Origin: Dendrolimus kikuchii | Taxonomy: Eukaryota; Arthropoda; Insecta; Lepidoptera; Lasiocampidae | Reading direction: 5' to 3' | NCBI GenBank assembly: GCA_019925095.2 | Contig: CM034397.1 | Coordinates: 3,367,763-3,431,762 of the forward strand | Length of the DNA: 64,000 nt | Shown here: piece by piece, positions 10,601-22,600 of the stretch | Layout: each line of letters begins with the position of its first letter | How positions within the stretch are numbered: the stretch's first letter is position 1 | The notes under the pieces: model-generated | Database searches by the model: none | Told to the model about the DNA's origin: nothing | What the model saw: the letters and a program-made list of their open reading frames with translations, nothing else | Program-made: the position numbers and the translations under genes

Positions 10601-13600
10601 AAGACAGCATTCAATACTGTTTCGCCGCGTTCAGGGCATATCGCATAAGGAACTATCCGTGTTGAATGCGAAATACAAATGATCTTATTCAGAGAGTAAT
10701 GTAAGCTTCTTAGTCACTCAGCACTGAACGCGGTAGATAGAAGAGTTTCAGCGGAGATAACAAGCTACGAGTGTGTAAGGCAACGTAAGATTGTAAAGGT
10801 TCTCCCCTTTACAATCTTACGATGCTGTGCGCAGCTGATAGAATCGGAGCTGAGTAAGTGTAACCAAAATCAAGACGCAAATGGAACTGAATAAATGTAG
10901 TTAGTCCCTAAAACGGTAATAAAGATCGGCTCTTACTATTTGATGAGTTGTTGATGATTTCCAAACATGTTCTTAATAAAGTATATTTTCAATTTCAAAT
11001 GACTTATCTATCAATTAAGGAAGTGAAGGTTTATAGTGAAGTAAAAGTCTAATTACCTTAAGGAAGTAGGATATAGCTCAACAAAGTAGACACTCAAAAT
11101 TCCCATAGAGAGAGCACACAGCATGAAAAGGAAGAAGAATATCCCACCAGCAATCGGTACTTTCACCACGTTCAAAAATATCGCTGCAGATGACGACATC
11201 GTCAAGATGCCTATCATTGCAATGCGTTTTCTTCCACCACATGTTAGCGATAGTACAAGGTTTGCTGAACTCGCTAAAGCTCCATAAGTCATTGCTGAGA
11301 AAAGCGTAGTCTCTTGGATCGAGTCGTCACAGATCTGGATATTCTGAATTAGACAAGCAATAAGAGATTACGTGGAAAGAATGCATGATGAAAGAATGAC
11401 TAAACAGATATACAATGCAAAAGTGGATGGATGCAGAAGTCGTGGAAGGCCACGACACACCTTCCATGATCAAATCGATCGTGTACTAGCAGAAGGTGAT
11501 GTCAGGAGCCTTAAAAACAGACGAGCGTGCATGACAAGAGTTATGAATGTGAAAGAAGCAAGTGAGGTGTGTAAGAATAAGCCTAAATGGCGCTCTGTTG
11601 TTCGTGCCTACCCCGCAAGGGAACCGGCGTGAAGTTATGTATGTAATAAGAGATTACCAGTGAAAGTACTTTCTCCAACAGCAAAGTCAAATCTTAAGCA
11701 CGCAAATATTATTTTTATAATTTATACAATTTTCCTATTCCTATCTTTCTTGATATACTTATTTCTTTCTTCTGATTTCTTCTGTCCGTGTGTAGGTAAG
11801 TCACTGAATTCCTCCTAAACGGTTGGACCGATTTTTATGAAATTTTTTGTGTGTGTTCAAATGTATTCAAGAATGGTTAAACTTCCCAATTGGAGCAGAT
11901 ATGTGTCGCTGGAATCGGGTTCCAGAATATTGGGGATTCTTTTGTGTTTATTTGAGTAGGTCCTTCAGTGGTTTAAATCCACAATTGGTTACCGAATAGA
12001 TGGAATTGTAATCGGGACCTAGATTTTTATTTTTCAGACTAGAGGCTCAATTCTGCTATTAATATCTCGTCGAAATCGCCGGACGCTATCGTCTAAATCG
12101 TAGGTTTGCTTGATTTCGATATTCTGTTAATTCTAATGGCTTGCCAGTGGCACGCTACTCTCCTTATAAATATTTATAAGCGAAAAGTCGCGAAATAAAT
12201 ATTTAAAATGTTTGTACCTTTTCAACATTCATTTCGGCTAAAGCCATTTCTGCTAATGGTAATAACAATTTTTTTTCTATTATTTCGCCGCGATCATATC
12301 GAGAAAATATTATGGTTTTAGTAGAATACGAATTTTTGACACTATCGCAATGGTACTTTGAATATCTTCGCAAAGCTAGGATATTGAAATAGCAGAATTG
12401 AGCCCCAGGACAACGTCTGCCAGGCCCGCTAACATAATTCTTCTGTTCGAGTGTAGGTATGTCACTGAACTCCTAAACGATTGGATCGATTTTGATGAAA
12501 ATTTTTATGTCTTCAGGATTTGAGAACCGTTTAGATTCCAAATTGAACGTGGTAGATGGCGCTGCAATCGGGTTCTATATTTTTTCCAAGACAGGACCAC
12601 GTCTTACGGCCCTATAGTATTCCTATTTACATAATTCTACAAAAGTAGAATCTAAGTTCTTAATGTAATAAACCTTATTTGATAAATGCTTTTATACTTT
12701 CTCTCACATTACCTGATATTAGTAAAGTATTAGATTTATTTATTAACACTTACTGTATTATTTCCACTTAAGATATAACTGTCCTTCTCAATAGAATATG
12801 TAATGATGGTGCAAAGGTTCATGCCACTTCCACCTCCAGACTGAAGGACTGAGAACAGGTTGTTCATGATATAAGGCAACCATAAAATGAAACCACTGCC
12901 CCTAGAAGACAAAATATTTTATACAGTGCGGAAAGTAAGTGACCTCGTAATATTTATTTTGGCCATCGGCAGTTCGTAAATGTAACAATATACAGGTGAC
13001 AAAACAACCCACAGCCAGGTTATTTGCCCGTCTGGATGGTTATTACCCCTGGTCTAATGTAACAACCTTGAGTTGTGTTTCGGCTTTAGTGGCCGAGTTC
13101 CAGTCTCCTTTAAGAGAGCAGTAGCGCATTTGTAACACCTTTGGTGTTCGTAATTTCCGCGCCCCGCATACCGCCGACGTCCATAGCTCGCACAATTAGC
13201 AGCTAAGCGTCGGACCGAACGCGGGATATAGGAGCGGCCTTGGAGGCAAAAAGGCGATAATTCTTACCACTCATTAATACATTCTCACTCGCCTCTATCA
13301 CAGAATTTCTTGGTCATTTCAATACGTACTTCTTTATGTATAATTTAATTTATATAAATAGTTTAATAATAATCATACAGTCCAGTCTATATCGACTTTC
13401 ATTTTTAAAAGAAGCAACTGCCACCAATAGTTTGCTGTTCATTAGTCTCGCTAAAACTCGAGAACGGCTGGACTGATTTGCTAATTTTGGTTTTGAATTA
13501 TTTGTGGAAGTCCAGGGAAGGTTTAAAAGGTGAGTAAATATGAAAAAAATGCTTGGAATATAGTCAAAACAACAATTTCGCTTTCCCTTAGAAACTATTC

Positions 13601-16600
13601 CTACCTGTCAAACATTTGATGTTCGTCCCGTCATTTGGAAATCAATTAAATTTAAAAGTAAAGTTTTCTTTTCATTCTTTTGATTTGAATATCAAACGTT
13701 TGATGTTCGTCCCGGTTAAGTTTTGACCACATTTTTTACTAAAGTTGAAACATTTTGCAATTATCATTCAGTTTTTTTATTTATTGATTCTGAGGCGGTA
13801 CGAAGTTTGCCTGGTCAGCTAGTTAGTTTATCATATCTTAGCTTAATACATATGTAATAGTAAAAAAATATACCTACATAATAAAATAAGATACTACTGC
13901 ATAAAAATTGTGTGGTCTTTATCTTTTAAACAGTGTTTGATTCAAGTTCTCAGTACGAGACACGGGGGCCTTATCCACTTAACAAGCAAGTCCCTATTTC
14001 TAGTTATAATTACTTATTGTGAAAATATCTCATACTTACGTCATGTATACGACTATCACGATGTAAAAGAGTTTCAAAGTCTGTTTCAGTAACGGTGGCT
14101 GGAAGAGAGGTACCGTCTGGTGCCAGAGGGACTTGAAGAGTGTTTCATGATGTGCTGACGATTGAGTCTCTTCATCTGCTAGAAGTTTCTTTATCTGGAA
14201 ACACACATCCATACTAATATTATAAAACAAAAGCAACTCTGTAGGCACTACTTTTGCGGCTGAACGCATTATAATGCCCAAGTTTTTAAACTTCGTAATT
14301 CTTTTTTTTTATTAACTGTTTATCACATAATTTATGTAATAAAACTACGTTTTAACGGTTTTAAGGGCGGTGATTTATTTGATTTTGATTTTTCCGACGT
14401 TTCGGCCACTTTTCAGTGGCCTTGATCACGGAAGACAAAAATGTGAAGTGTCAACGAGTATTGTTAAAGTTACGAAACGTCGGAAAAACCAAAATCAAAT
14501 AAATTACCGCGCTTAAAACAGTTAAAACGTAGTTTTATTATGTATACAGGTCGCGAAAACTTAAGAAAATATTACATAATTTATGTGTCTCCCATTTTAT
14601 TTTATATATTATCGTTGTTTAAGTACACGGTCATCTTTAATTTAATTGGAACCATGGGTTGTAATGTTCTTTTTTTTATTATTATTAACATCTCTACGGA
14701 CTCGAGTTCCGTACCCTTTTTTACTACTTAATTTTTATGAAAGATTTTAGAGTCCATACACGCTTATTGTTTATTTTTGTTAGTGTGTGACATTAATTTA
14801 GTGATTTTTATGTTGTGGTGTACCTTAAGAATAACTTTTTATATTAATTTATGCTAATTTTAATACTAAACTTATAGTAATGTAGAGTGTATCTGTTACA
14901 TGCTGGTGTTGTGAGGAAGTGCATGTGCAGTGTTGGCCTTATATCTATACTTATATGTAGTCCTATCTAGTGCCATGTGTGTTGTTTTTTTCTTTTCTGT
15001 GCCTGGGTTATTAATTTTTAGGCTCTTTGTGTGTCTTGGTTTGTTTGTGAAGTGTGCGTGTAATGCAATGCGATGGTAGTGCGCGTTGGTTTGAGTATGT
15101 GTATAGGGTTATATTGAGGGTTGTAATATTCAATAGTTTGAGAAGGGGTTGGTTTTGGAAATCAGCGCTGCGCTAGAGGAATCTTTAGCATAGCTTTATG
15201 CTGCGTGTGGTGTACAAACATTATATTAATACGTGAAGCAAAAACTTTGTACCCCTTTTTACGAAAATTGCGCGGACGGAAGAGTATGAAATTTCGCACA
15301 CTTATAGTTTATATAGAGAATGAGTGCAGAATGCTATTTTTTTTTTAATTATGCATAAGAAATACACTAAACCAATTTAAAAAAACATTACACACACTAC
15401 TACGTATTTGACACACACACGCATACATACTCTTTTGTTTATTGTTAAAGTCAAATTAACAGCGCAGCCTTGGCGAAATCTGTGATCATAGAAGTATAGT
15501 CTTTGACAAAAGAACCTTAATAATGTTCAAACTTATAATTTGAATTAATTATGGTCGAATTTCGACCACTGGACCAATTAAACTATACAATAGTATGAAA
15601 TTAATTTCTTTGCACGTGTATTGTCGTTCTCCAGTGAAATAAATTATTTGTTCGTTGCTTTCTTCGACGAACGTTCTTCGAAACTCCAGGATCGCATAGG
15701 CCCATCGAGCTATTTGAAAGCTCGTATTCAACGTCAGCTATGGTGTCCCTTCTTTAACTAACACTATAAGTAGAGCTTTTCAGAGAGGCTCGTTAGTGTT
15801 TTTTCATAAGGATATAAAAAATCTGTAGAAAGTAACTCTGTCTGTCTAAAACTGATAATTTTGCTGAAATTTGGTATATGTATATTTTGCATGCATGAAA
15901 GAATGCATGATGAAAGAATGACTAAACAGATATACAATGCAAAAGTGGATGGATGCAGAAGTCGTGGAAGGCCACGACACACCTTCCATGATCAAATTGA
16001 TCGTGTACTAGCAGAAGGTGATGTCAGGAGCCTTAAGAACAGACGAGTGTACATGACAAGAGTTATGAATGTCAAAGAAGCAAGTGAGTTGTCTAAGAAT
16101 GGGCCTAAATGGCGCTCTGTTGTTCGTGCCTACCCCGCAAGGGAACTGGCGTGAAGTTATGCATGTATGTATGTATGTATATTTTCAATACCAAAAATAC
16201 ACATATACTTTTTTTGTATCCCGGATAATGGGATAGTTTCCGGGATAAAATTAAATCAGTTTTCCGAGGCAAATAGCGCCTAGATAAAAATGCTCTGTAA
16301 CCTGTATGAATTATAATGAAACTAAACCTACGTAAATGATTGCTCGCAAAATAAACCAGGGTGAAAACTAAAATTTTCCTTGTGAAATCTGCTATTATTT
16401 CGTCGTATCCACCCTCTAAGATGTCATCACCCCCTACTGGTGGTAAAGAAAAACATCGTGATGAAATCTGCACACCAAGATAACCTGTATAATATAATAT
16501 CAGCCCATAAATGTCCCATTGCTAGGCTCGAGCCTCCCATTATAGGGGGAACGGACGTATACCCGCCACGCTTGTCCAGGACGGCTTGACGGGTTTGACA

Positions 16601-19600
16601 CATCGGTGATCTCATTTTTGTTGCATCACGATGTTTTTCTTCTCCGTTATTAGCACGTGGTAATTGTAACAATATGCACATTAGATCAGAAAATTGACTA
16701 AGTGGTGCATGCGTTCCGGCCAGGATCGAACCCGCGCTCTTTGAGTCTGGGACGCGTGCGCTAGCCATTACGCTACCACAAGATAACCTGTGCAATCCGT
16801 CAATTCTCTTTAGACAAGTGTGACGAGTATACCATTCCGTCCATTAATTCATTATCTCCTATAATTAATTATATGAAAAATATATTCAATTTTTAATATA
16901 AATTCATACTTCACCAAACATTTTAACCAAAAATTTTAAAAAGCAGAAAATCTGGTTGGCTGGTAGTTGAACATCGGGCCCTTTTTTTTATTGCAAGAGA
17001 TCAGCAGACAGGCAGACGGCCCACTTGATAGAAAGCGGTTACCATCGCCTATGGACATTTGCAACAGCAAAGTTGCTACAAATGCGCTGCTGCTCTCTTA
17101 AGGGAAACTGGAACCTGGTCACTAATGCCGGAACGCAACTCAAGGTTGTTATGGCGACATACTTTAGACCAGGGGTGGTAGCCATCCAGTCGGACAAATG
17201 CCCTACCACTTGGCTGTGGGTTGTTAAGTCGCTTCTTACGACAGGCCACCCGGCCGCAGGAAATTGTATTCTTTCTCCGTTCCTGCACGGATAGCGCACT
17301 ACAGCTCACCGGATGTCCGGTGTTAGTTAACCAGACAAAAGAGTATCCATTTCAACTAAATTATTGTTCAAAACATCTGGCAACAGGAGACCGGAAGGCT
17401 GGAGCTTATCTCGCTCAAAGCATTAGCCTCTGTATCCAGTGAGGTAATGTGGCCAGCCTTCTAGGTACCAAGCCCAGCGACAGTGGTCTGGTCGGGGCTG
17501 GACGGGTTTTATTAAGATTTTTAATATTTTTTTATTGTACATATATTTTTTAGTTAGTTTTATTTATAGGATAGGTTTGTTTGTAGTGCAATTATTATAT
17601 AATACAATATTGGGTTAATATTAAATTTTTACTTACAGGAAAATTATCAGCGTCGTCTCCTGTATTGGAAGCGTAGATGTTTTTCAAGACGTTTAAAGCA
17701 TCTTCATATTTGCCCTGCGAGACCAAAAACTTGGGGCTCTCGTGGAAGAAATGCAGGAAGCAAGCCGACGCTGCACAGGGTAAAGCCATCACGAAAACCA
17801 GGAGTCGCCACGGCCGGTACGTTATACCGAGGAAGTCGATCCAGTATGAGAACTCCAGAGGAAGGATCGGGTAGGCAAATACTGTAATGAGAATCATACA
17901 AATCTGTTTCATTCTACGGATGGTAGACAGTATAGGAGCTACATACATCTTGTCATTGCAGCGGAAAACGCACTACCGGCTAGCGCTTTTTTTTTAGTGG
18001 ATTTGACTTTATGTTGTTGGTTCGAAGACCTCACAACTTTACCGGGTTTTCGGGGCGAGCGCCTTCGCGAAGCGTTTATGATGAATAAAGTGTTTTCATT
18101 CATTCATAAAAAAAAGTCATTAATTAAACATTGTCGCCGCATCATTAACTAAGGATGGTATACACCGGTCCAGCAGGGCTGAAACAGTACGCTCGCACCG
18201 GTGTGTACGCGCAATATCAATAAATTTACTACGACGAACGTTCATAGTCTAATGGCCAACCGCCAATATACGAAATTCGCTACGGAACGCAAAATCAACT
18301 TTGTACGCGCAACAAGTTTTTATTAAATTATTGTAAAGAAATCAAAATATTCTCATATTTCAAGCAAAAGGTGCTTCATTGAAGACTTCCTACGGTACAA
18401 ATATCAAATTGCACCGGTCATTTGGCTACACCTTATTTCAACTCATTCAATGTTTACCCATTGGCTGAATGCAAAATAACATGCGTTTTGATTATTAAGT
18501 TATAGATGCCTATTAAAAATAGAGGAATTTTCATAATTTCCATATTGAATAAAATGAGTTGAGGTAATTAATGTATGGAAAATAGAACATTTTGTTTAAA
18601 AACAACCCTTTCCCCTGATTTGCTGTATGACGTTCCTTCACAGAAATTAATCCTTACAAACTACACTATGATTTGGTATAATAAAATAATACATTGATGT
18701 ACGTTTTAACGGTTTTAAGCGCGGTAATTTATTTGATTTTAGTTTTTCCGACGTTTCGGCCACTTTTCAGTGGCCGTGATCACGGAAGACGGCCACTGAA
18801 AAGTGGCCGAAACGTCGGAAAAACCAAAATCAAATAAGTTACCGCGCTTAAGACCGTTAAAACGTAGTTTTATTATGTATACAAGTCGCGAAACCTTAAA
18901 AAAATATTAATACAGAATGTGTTTATTTTTTCAAAATCATCCAATTTCATTCCTTATAAGGGTAGTTAATTTTTCAAAAATCTAATGATACCATTTTAGT
19001 TTTCGTCTTTCAGACTCCTATTAATATTTTTCGCTGTCTCGTATAGTTTAGGATATGGCCCTCAAGGCCCACTTGAAAAATTAGGGATATTATTTATTCA
19101 GAGAAGTAGCAGTAGGGTTGGTCTACTTGAGAAGCAAAATAAGCCAAGAAATGTTACTTAAGTTTTCAGTTCTGTCAATCGAAGCTGAAATAGCGGATGG
19201 AGGCCTTTTTACGTTGGATGGCTATTTAAATTAAATGACATTTACCTGCTGCGGTTGCTTGGGAGCACATCAACGAGCAAGTGCACAAGAGCAAACATCT
19301 TCCACGAGTTTGTGCTGATATACTCTCACCCAAGAGAGTGTACGCGCCGGAATTACTTGCCGATGTGCTGGTGAAGAAATGAATAAAGTTTTAACACACT
19401 TTTATACCCTAAGCCCCAAAATGCGTGCGCTTATGAATAATATAGTTATACATGTATATGTTTCAACAAAAGTGTTTTTTGTACTTTGCTTTCCTATCCA
19501 ACCATCATAACCAAAACATCCCATCCTTTTCTAAATCTTGTCCTAAAATGTGTGCTAGCTTGTATTAAGTAATTTAGTTAAGTATTTATTTTTGTGTTTA

Positions 19601-22600
19601 TGTAGAGCCAGTAATAGTAACCTTAGTGTTTAGACCCGGACAAGCATGCTGAAGCTACGTGTTCTTACTTAATAAAAAAAACCCCAAAATGCAAATTAAA
19701 AAAATGAAACTGCTTCCTCTATAGAATGATAAGACAATCCAGATAGTGTGGTGCATTTTATGTACTGCGATAGATATAATTTAAAAATGATGTTCAATAA
19801 CCAATTTTGAATTTGATGTCCATAAGATTAGGTTAATGATACGTTCATTTGTGTCATGGGTACAAGATCATCAAAGGTCATTAAGAGTAATTATAGCATA
19901 AAACAACATAACATTTGTTTAGCTTACAAACAAACAACCGGGAGTTTTGTTAGCTCACTTCCCCTCCCCTATTCCATTTTCTGTATCCCATCCCTCTATT
20001 CTAATCCCATAATTCATCCCTTCTTTTTTTTGTTGAAGCAGGGGGAATACTTTACGTACACTACCGGGCCCTTTGTGGGGGTTAGACCAAAGCGTAGAGA
20101 GTTAGACCACACGAGTGGAAAGTGGAATAACAAAATCGAACGCCGGCATGTGTGAAGACTCAGCTGGTAAAGTCGTTCCCAATATACTAGTACTCCACTA
20201 AACCTTCCTGCATCCCATGTGCCGACGCTTGTAGTAGGAAGAGCATGAGACTTAGAACGTAGTAACCCCCACGCTGATCCTGCTTGAGAGTGCCCCGGGA
20301 AGCAGAGCAAACTCACATCGTCAACAGAGGTTAGTGCCGCCGCATCCCTGGGGATGCGGCGCCAGACCCCTGCAGCGGAATTACAGGGGGGGAATTTTTG
20401 CGCATATCTGCGCCTCCGGACACTCGACTGACGTCGGTACTCGTGAGTCGCATGCGCACCTCTTTGCCTTTCTAGTTCAGCGGCCTCCTTGTGTGACATT
20501 GCTGCTTCACAGAAGCAACCCATCCCTTCTATCCCAACTCTCTCGTCTGGTTACGCGCACGCGCACATTTAAATACTTGCACGCCACACAATTAAACGCA
20601 GGACAATGGTTAGATTCACTATTGGACCAGATAGGTGGCGCTGCAATCGGGTTCAAGATTTTTCTCTTTCAGGACATTACAACGTCTGCCAGGCGTACTA
20701 GTATATACATAAATAGCAATCTCTACTCACATCTTTAGGAAATCTCAAAACTAAAATATTTGCCTACATATTAGCGTTTATTGTCTTAAAAATATTGACA
20801 TTTACAATCTTGACGCCATTATCATTCACTGAGGGGGGTCTTATCTTTATTAATATTTGTCATTATAAGATGTATGTTTGTTTAGGTCGTTGTCGGTCTG
20901 TGATAAGAAATCACGGATTCCATGACGTTACAATGTCTACGCGCAGAATATACAGATAAGTTCAGAAGACCCACATAATAGATAATAGTTAATCAGGCCT
21001 ACATACATTGATAATTTGTAAGTGCACTCTTATTTTAAGGCCGTTAGTCTATACGTAACTAGGCACGTACTTATTAAGTAGTTTTTAATTATGATAATTT
21101 CACGCAATGAAAGCAAGTGATCTATACTACGACCCGCCACACTGGCTCTTGAGAGACCCAGTGCTGGTACCAGAATTAACTTTCAACGCTTCTATAAAAT
21201 TGTCCTCATGTTTTCAATAATTTTATGTTCCCTGTACTCGTTATGTAAATAAATTTCATAACATAAAGATGTCTGAAATGTATTGTTGTGAAGAATTCAT
21301 CAACAGATGCCAAGTTGCCTTATCCTACTATCTTTTTATTTGACCTACTATTGGTTAAAAATTGACATTACTTGTACTAATTTTACATCAAATTGTAACC
21401 AGTAATAAAGCCTAATATAAATGTATAGTAACATAAGATTTAGATATCCATTAGTAGTAATGATATTGTCATTAACTTCCACCGACGAGTATAAATTTCC
21501 TACTATTCAGTTCCTGGTGAAACCGTAATTAAAATTGTAACAATGGAAGGGGAAAACTAGATAGGTAATTGTCAATCGCCTAGAAAAAGTTCCTGTGCCC
21601 GGTCTGTTATAAGAGGTGATGAAACAACCCACAGGCAGGTGGAAGGGGACTTGCCTGTTTATATGGCTACCACCCGTAGTTAAGATTATGCTGCCATTAC
21701 AATCGTGAGTTTTGTTCCGGCATCAGTGGCCAGGTTCTACTAGTCCCTCCTTAGAAGCAAGTAGCTCGGTAATCACTTTCCATCGGGCGGGTGGCAGACT
21801 ATTTGCTGTACTCCAGCAATAATATACAAAATCTCTAATTAAAAAAATCAATATACGTTAAATGGTAGCCTATCTGTTTCTTCTTTCTCTTTTTGATTTT
21901 TTATTATTTATAATTGTTTATTTTTTTTAAACAACTCAAGCAATGATTGATTAAAATACAATGCCGAATTCACAACATTGAAAAAACTGTTAAGCGGGTT
22001 AGCGTCATTTTTTTTAATTATATGTACTGTCATAAGATTAGCTTGAGCATATGTCATTTTCATAACTTTACATTAAGTGAAATTTCTGTATATTCTATGG
22101 GCTACATTTAACTGTCTTTATAATTAATCATAATACGGTAGTTTAACGACCTATTTTAAGAAGAATTTCACGGCTATAATGTCAATGGCAAATATTATGG
22201 AATTTCACAGACTTATATAATCTATATTGGGAGTTTTAATCTGTGTTTAAAAAGCTATATATAGGTGCTAGCGGCTTGTTATGTTATTTATATATTCCAT
22301 TAAGAACAAATGCTGTACTTTTTCACTACGATTCTTAGACCAATAAAATACGTAGACGTAGGTTCGTTTGAGCTACAATTGTTTATAACACATCGTGTTA
22401 TTCTATTGACAGGTACTGTCACTGTACTTTTGCCAGATGGTAGGGTATTTGCCCGACTGGATGGCTACCCCCCTGGTCTAAAGTATGTCGCCATAACAAC
22501 CTTGAGTTGTGTTCCGGCATTAGTGACCAGGTTCCAGTCTCCCTTAAGAGAGCAGCAGCGCATTTGTAGCAACTTTGGTGTTGCAAATGTCCATAGGCGA

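Noticed and set aside
16723..16787. Possible tRNA gene (A and B boxes)
   Set aside because: Only the tRNA-like head of a SINE; no full cloverleaf, and the body follows. The same applies to SINE-A heads.
20014..20523. 169-residue ORF on the minus strand
   Set aside because: Lies in the SINE-D repeat; the frame is not kept in the copy at 4690-5020.
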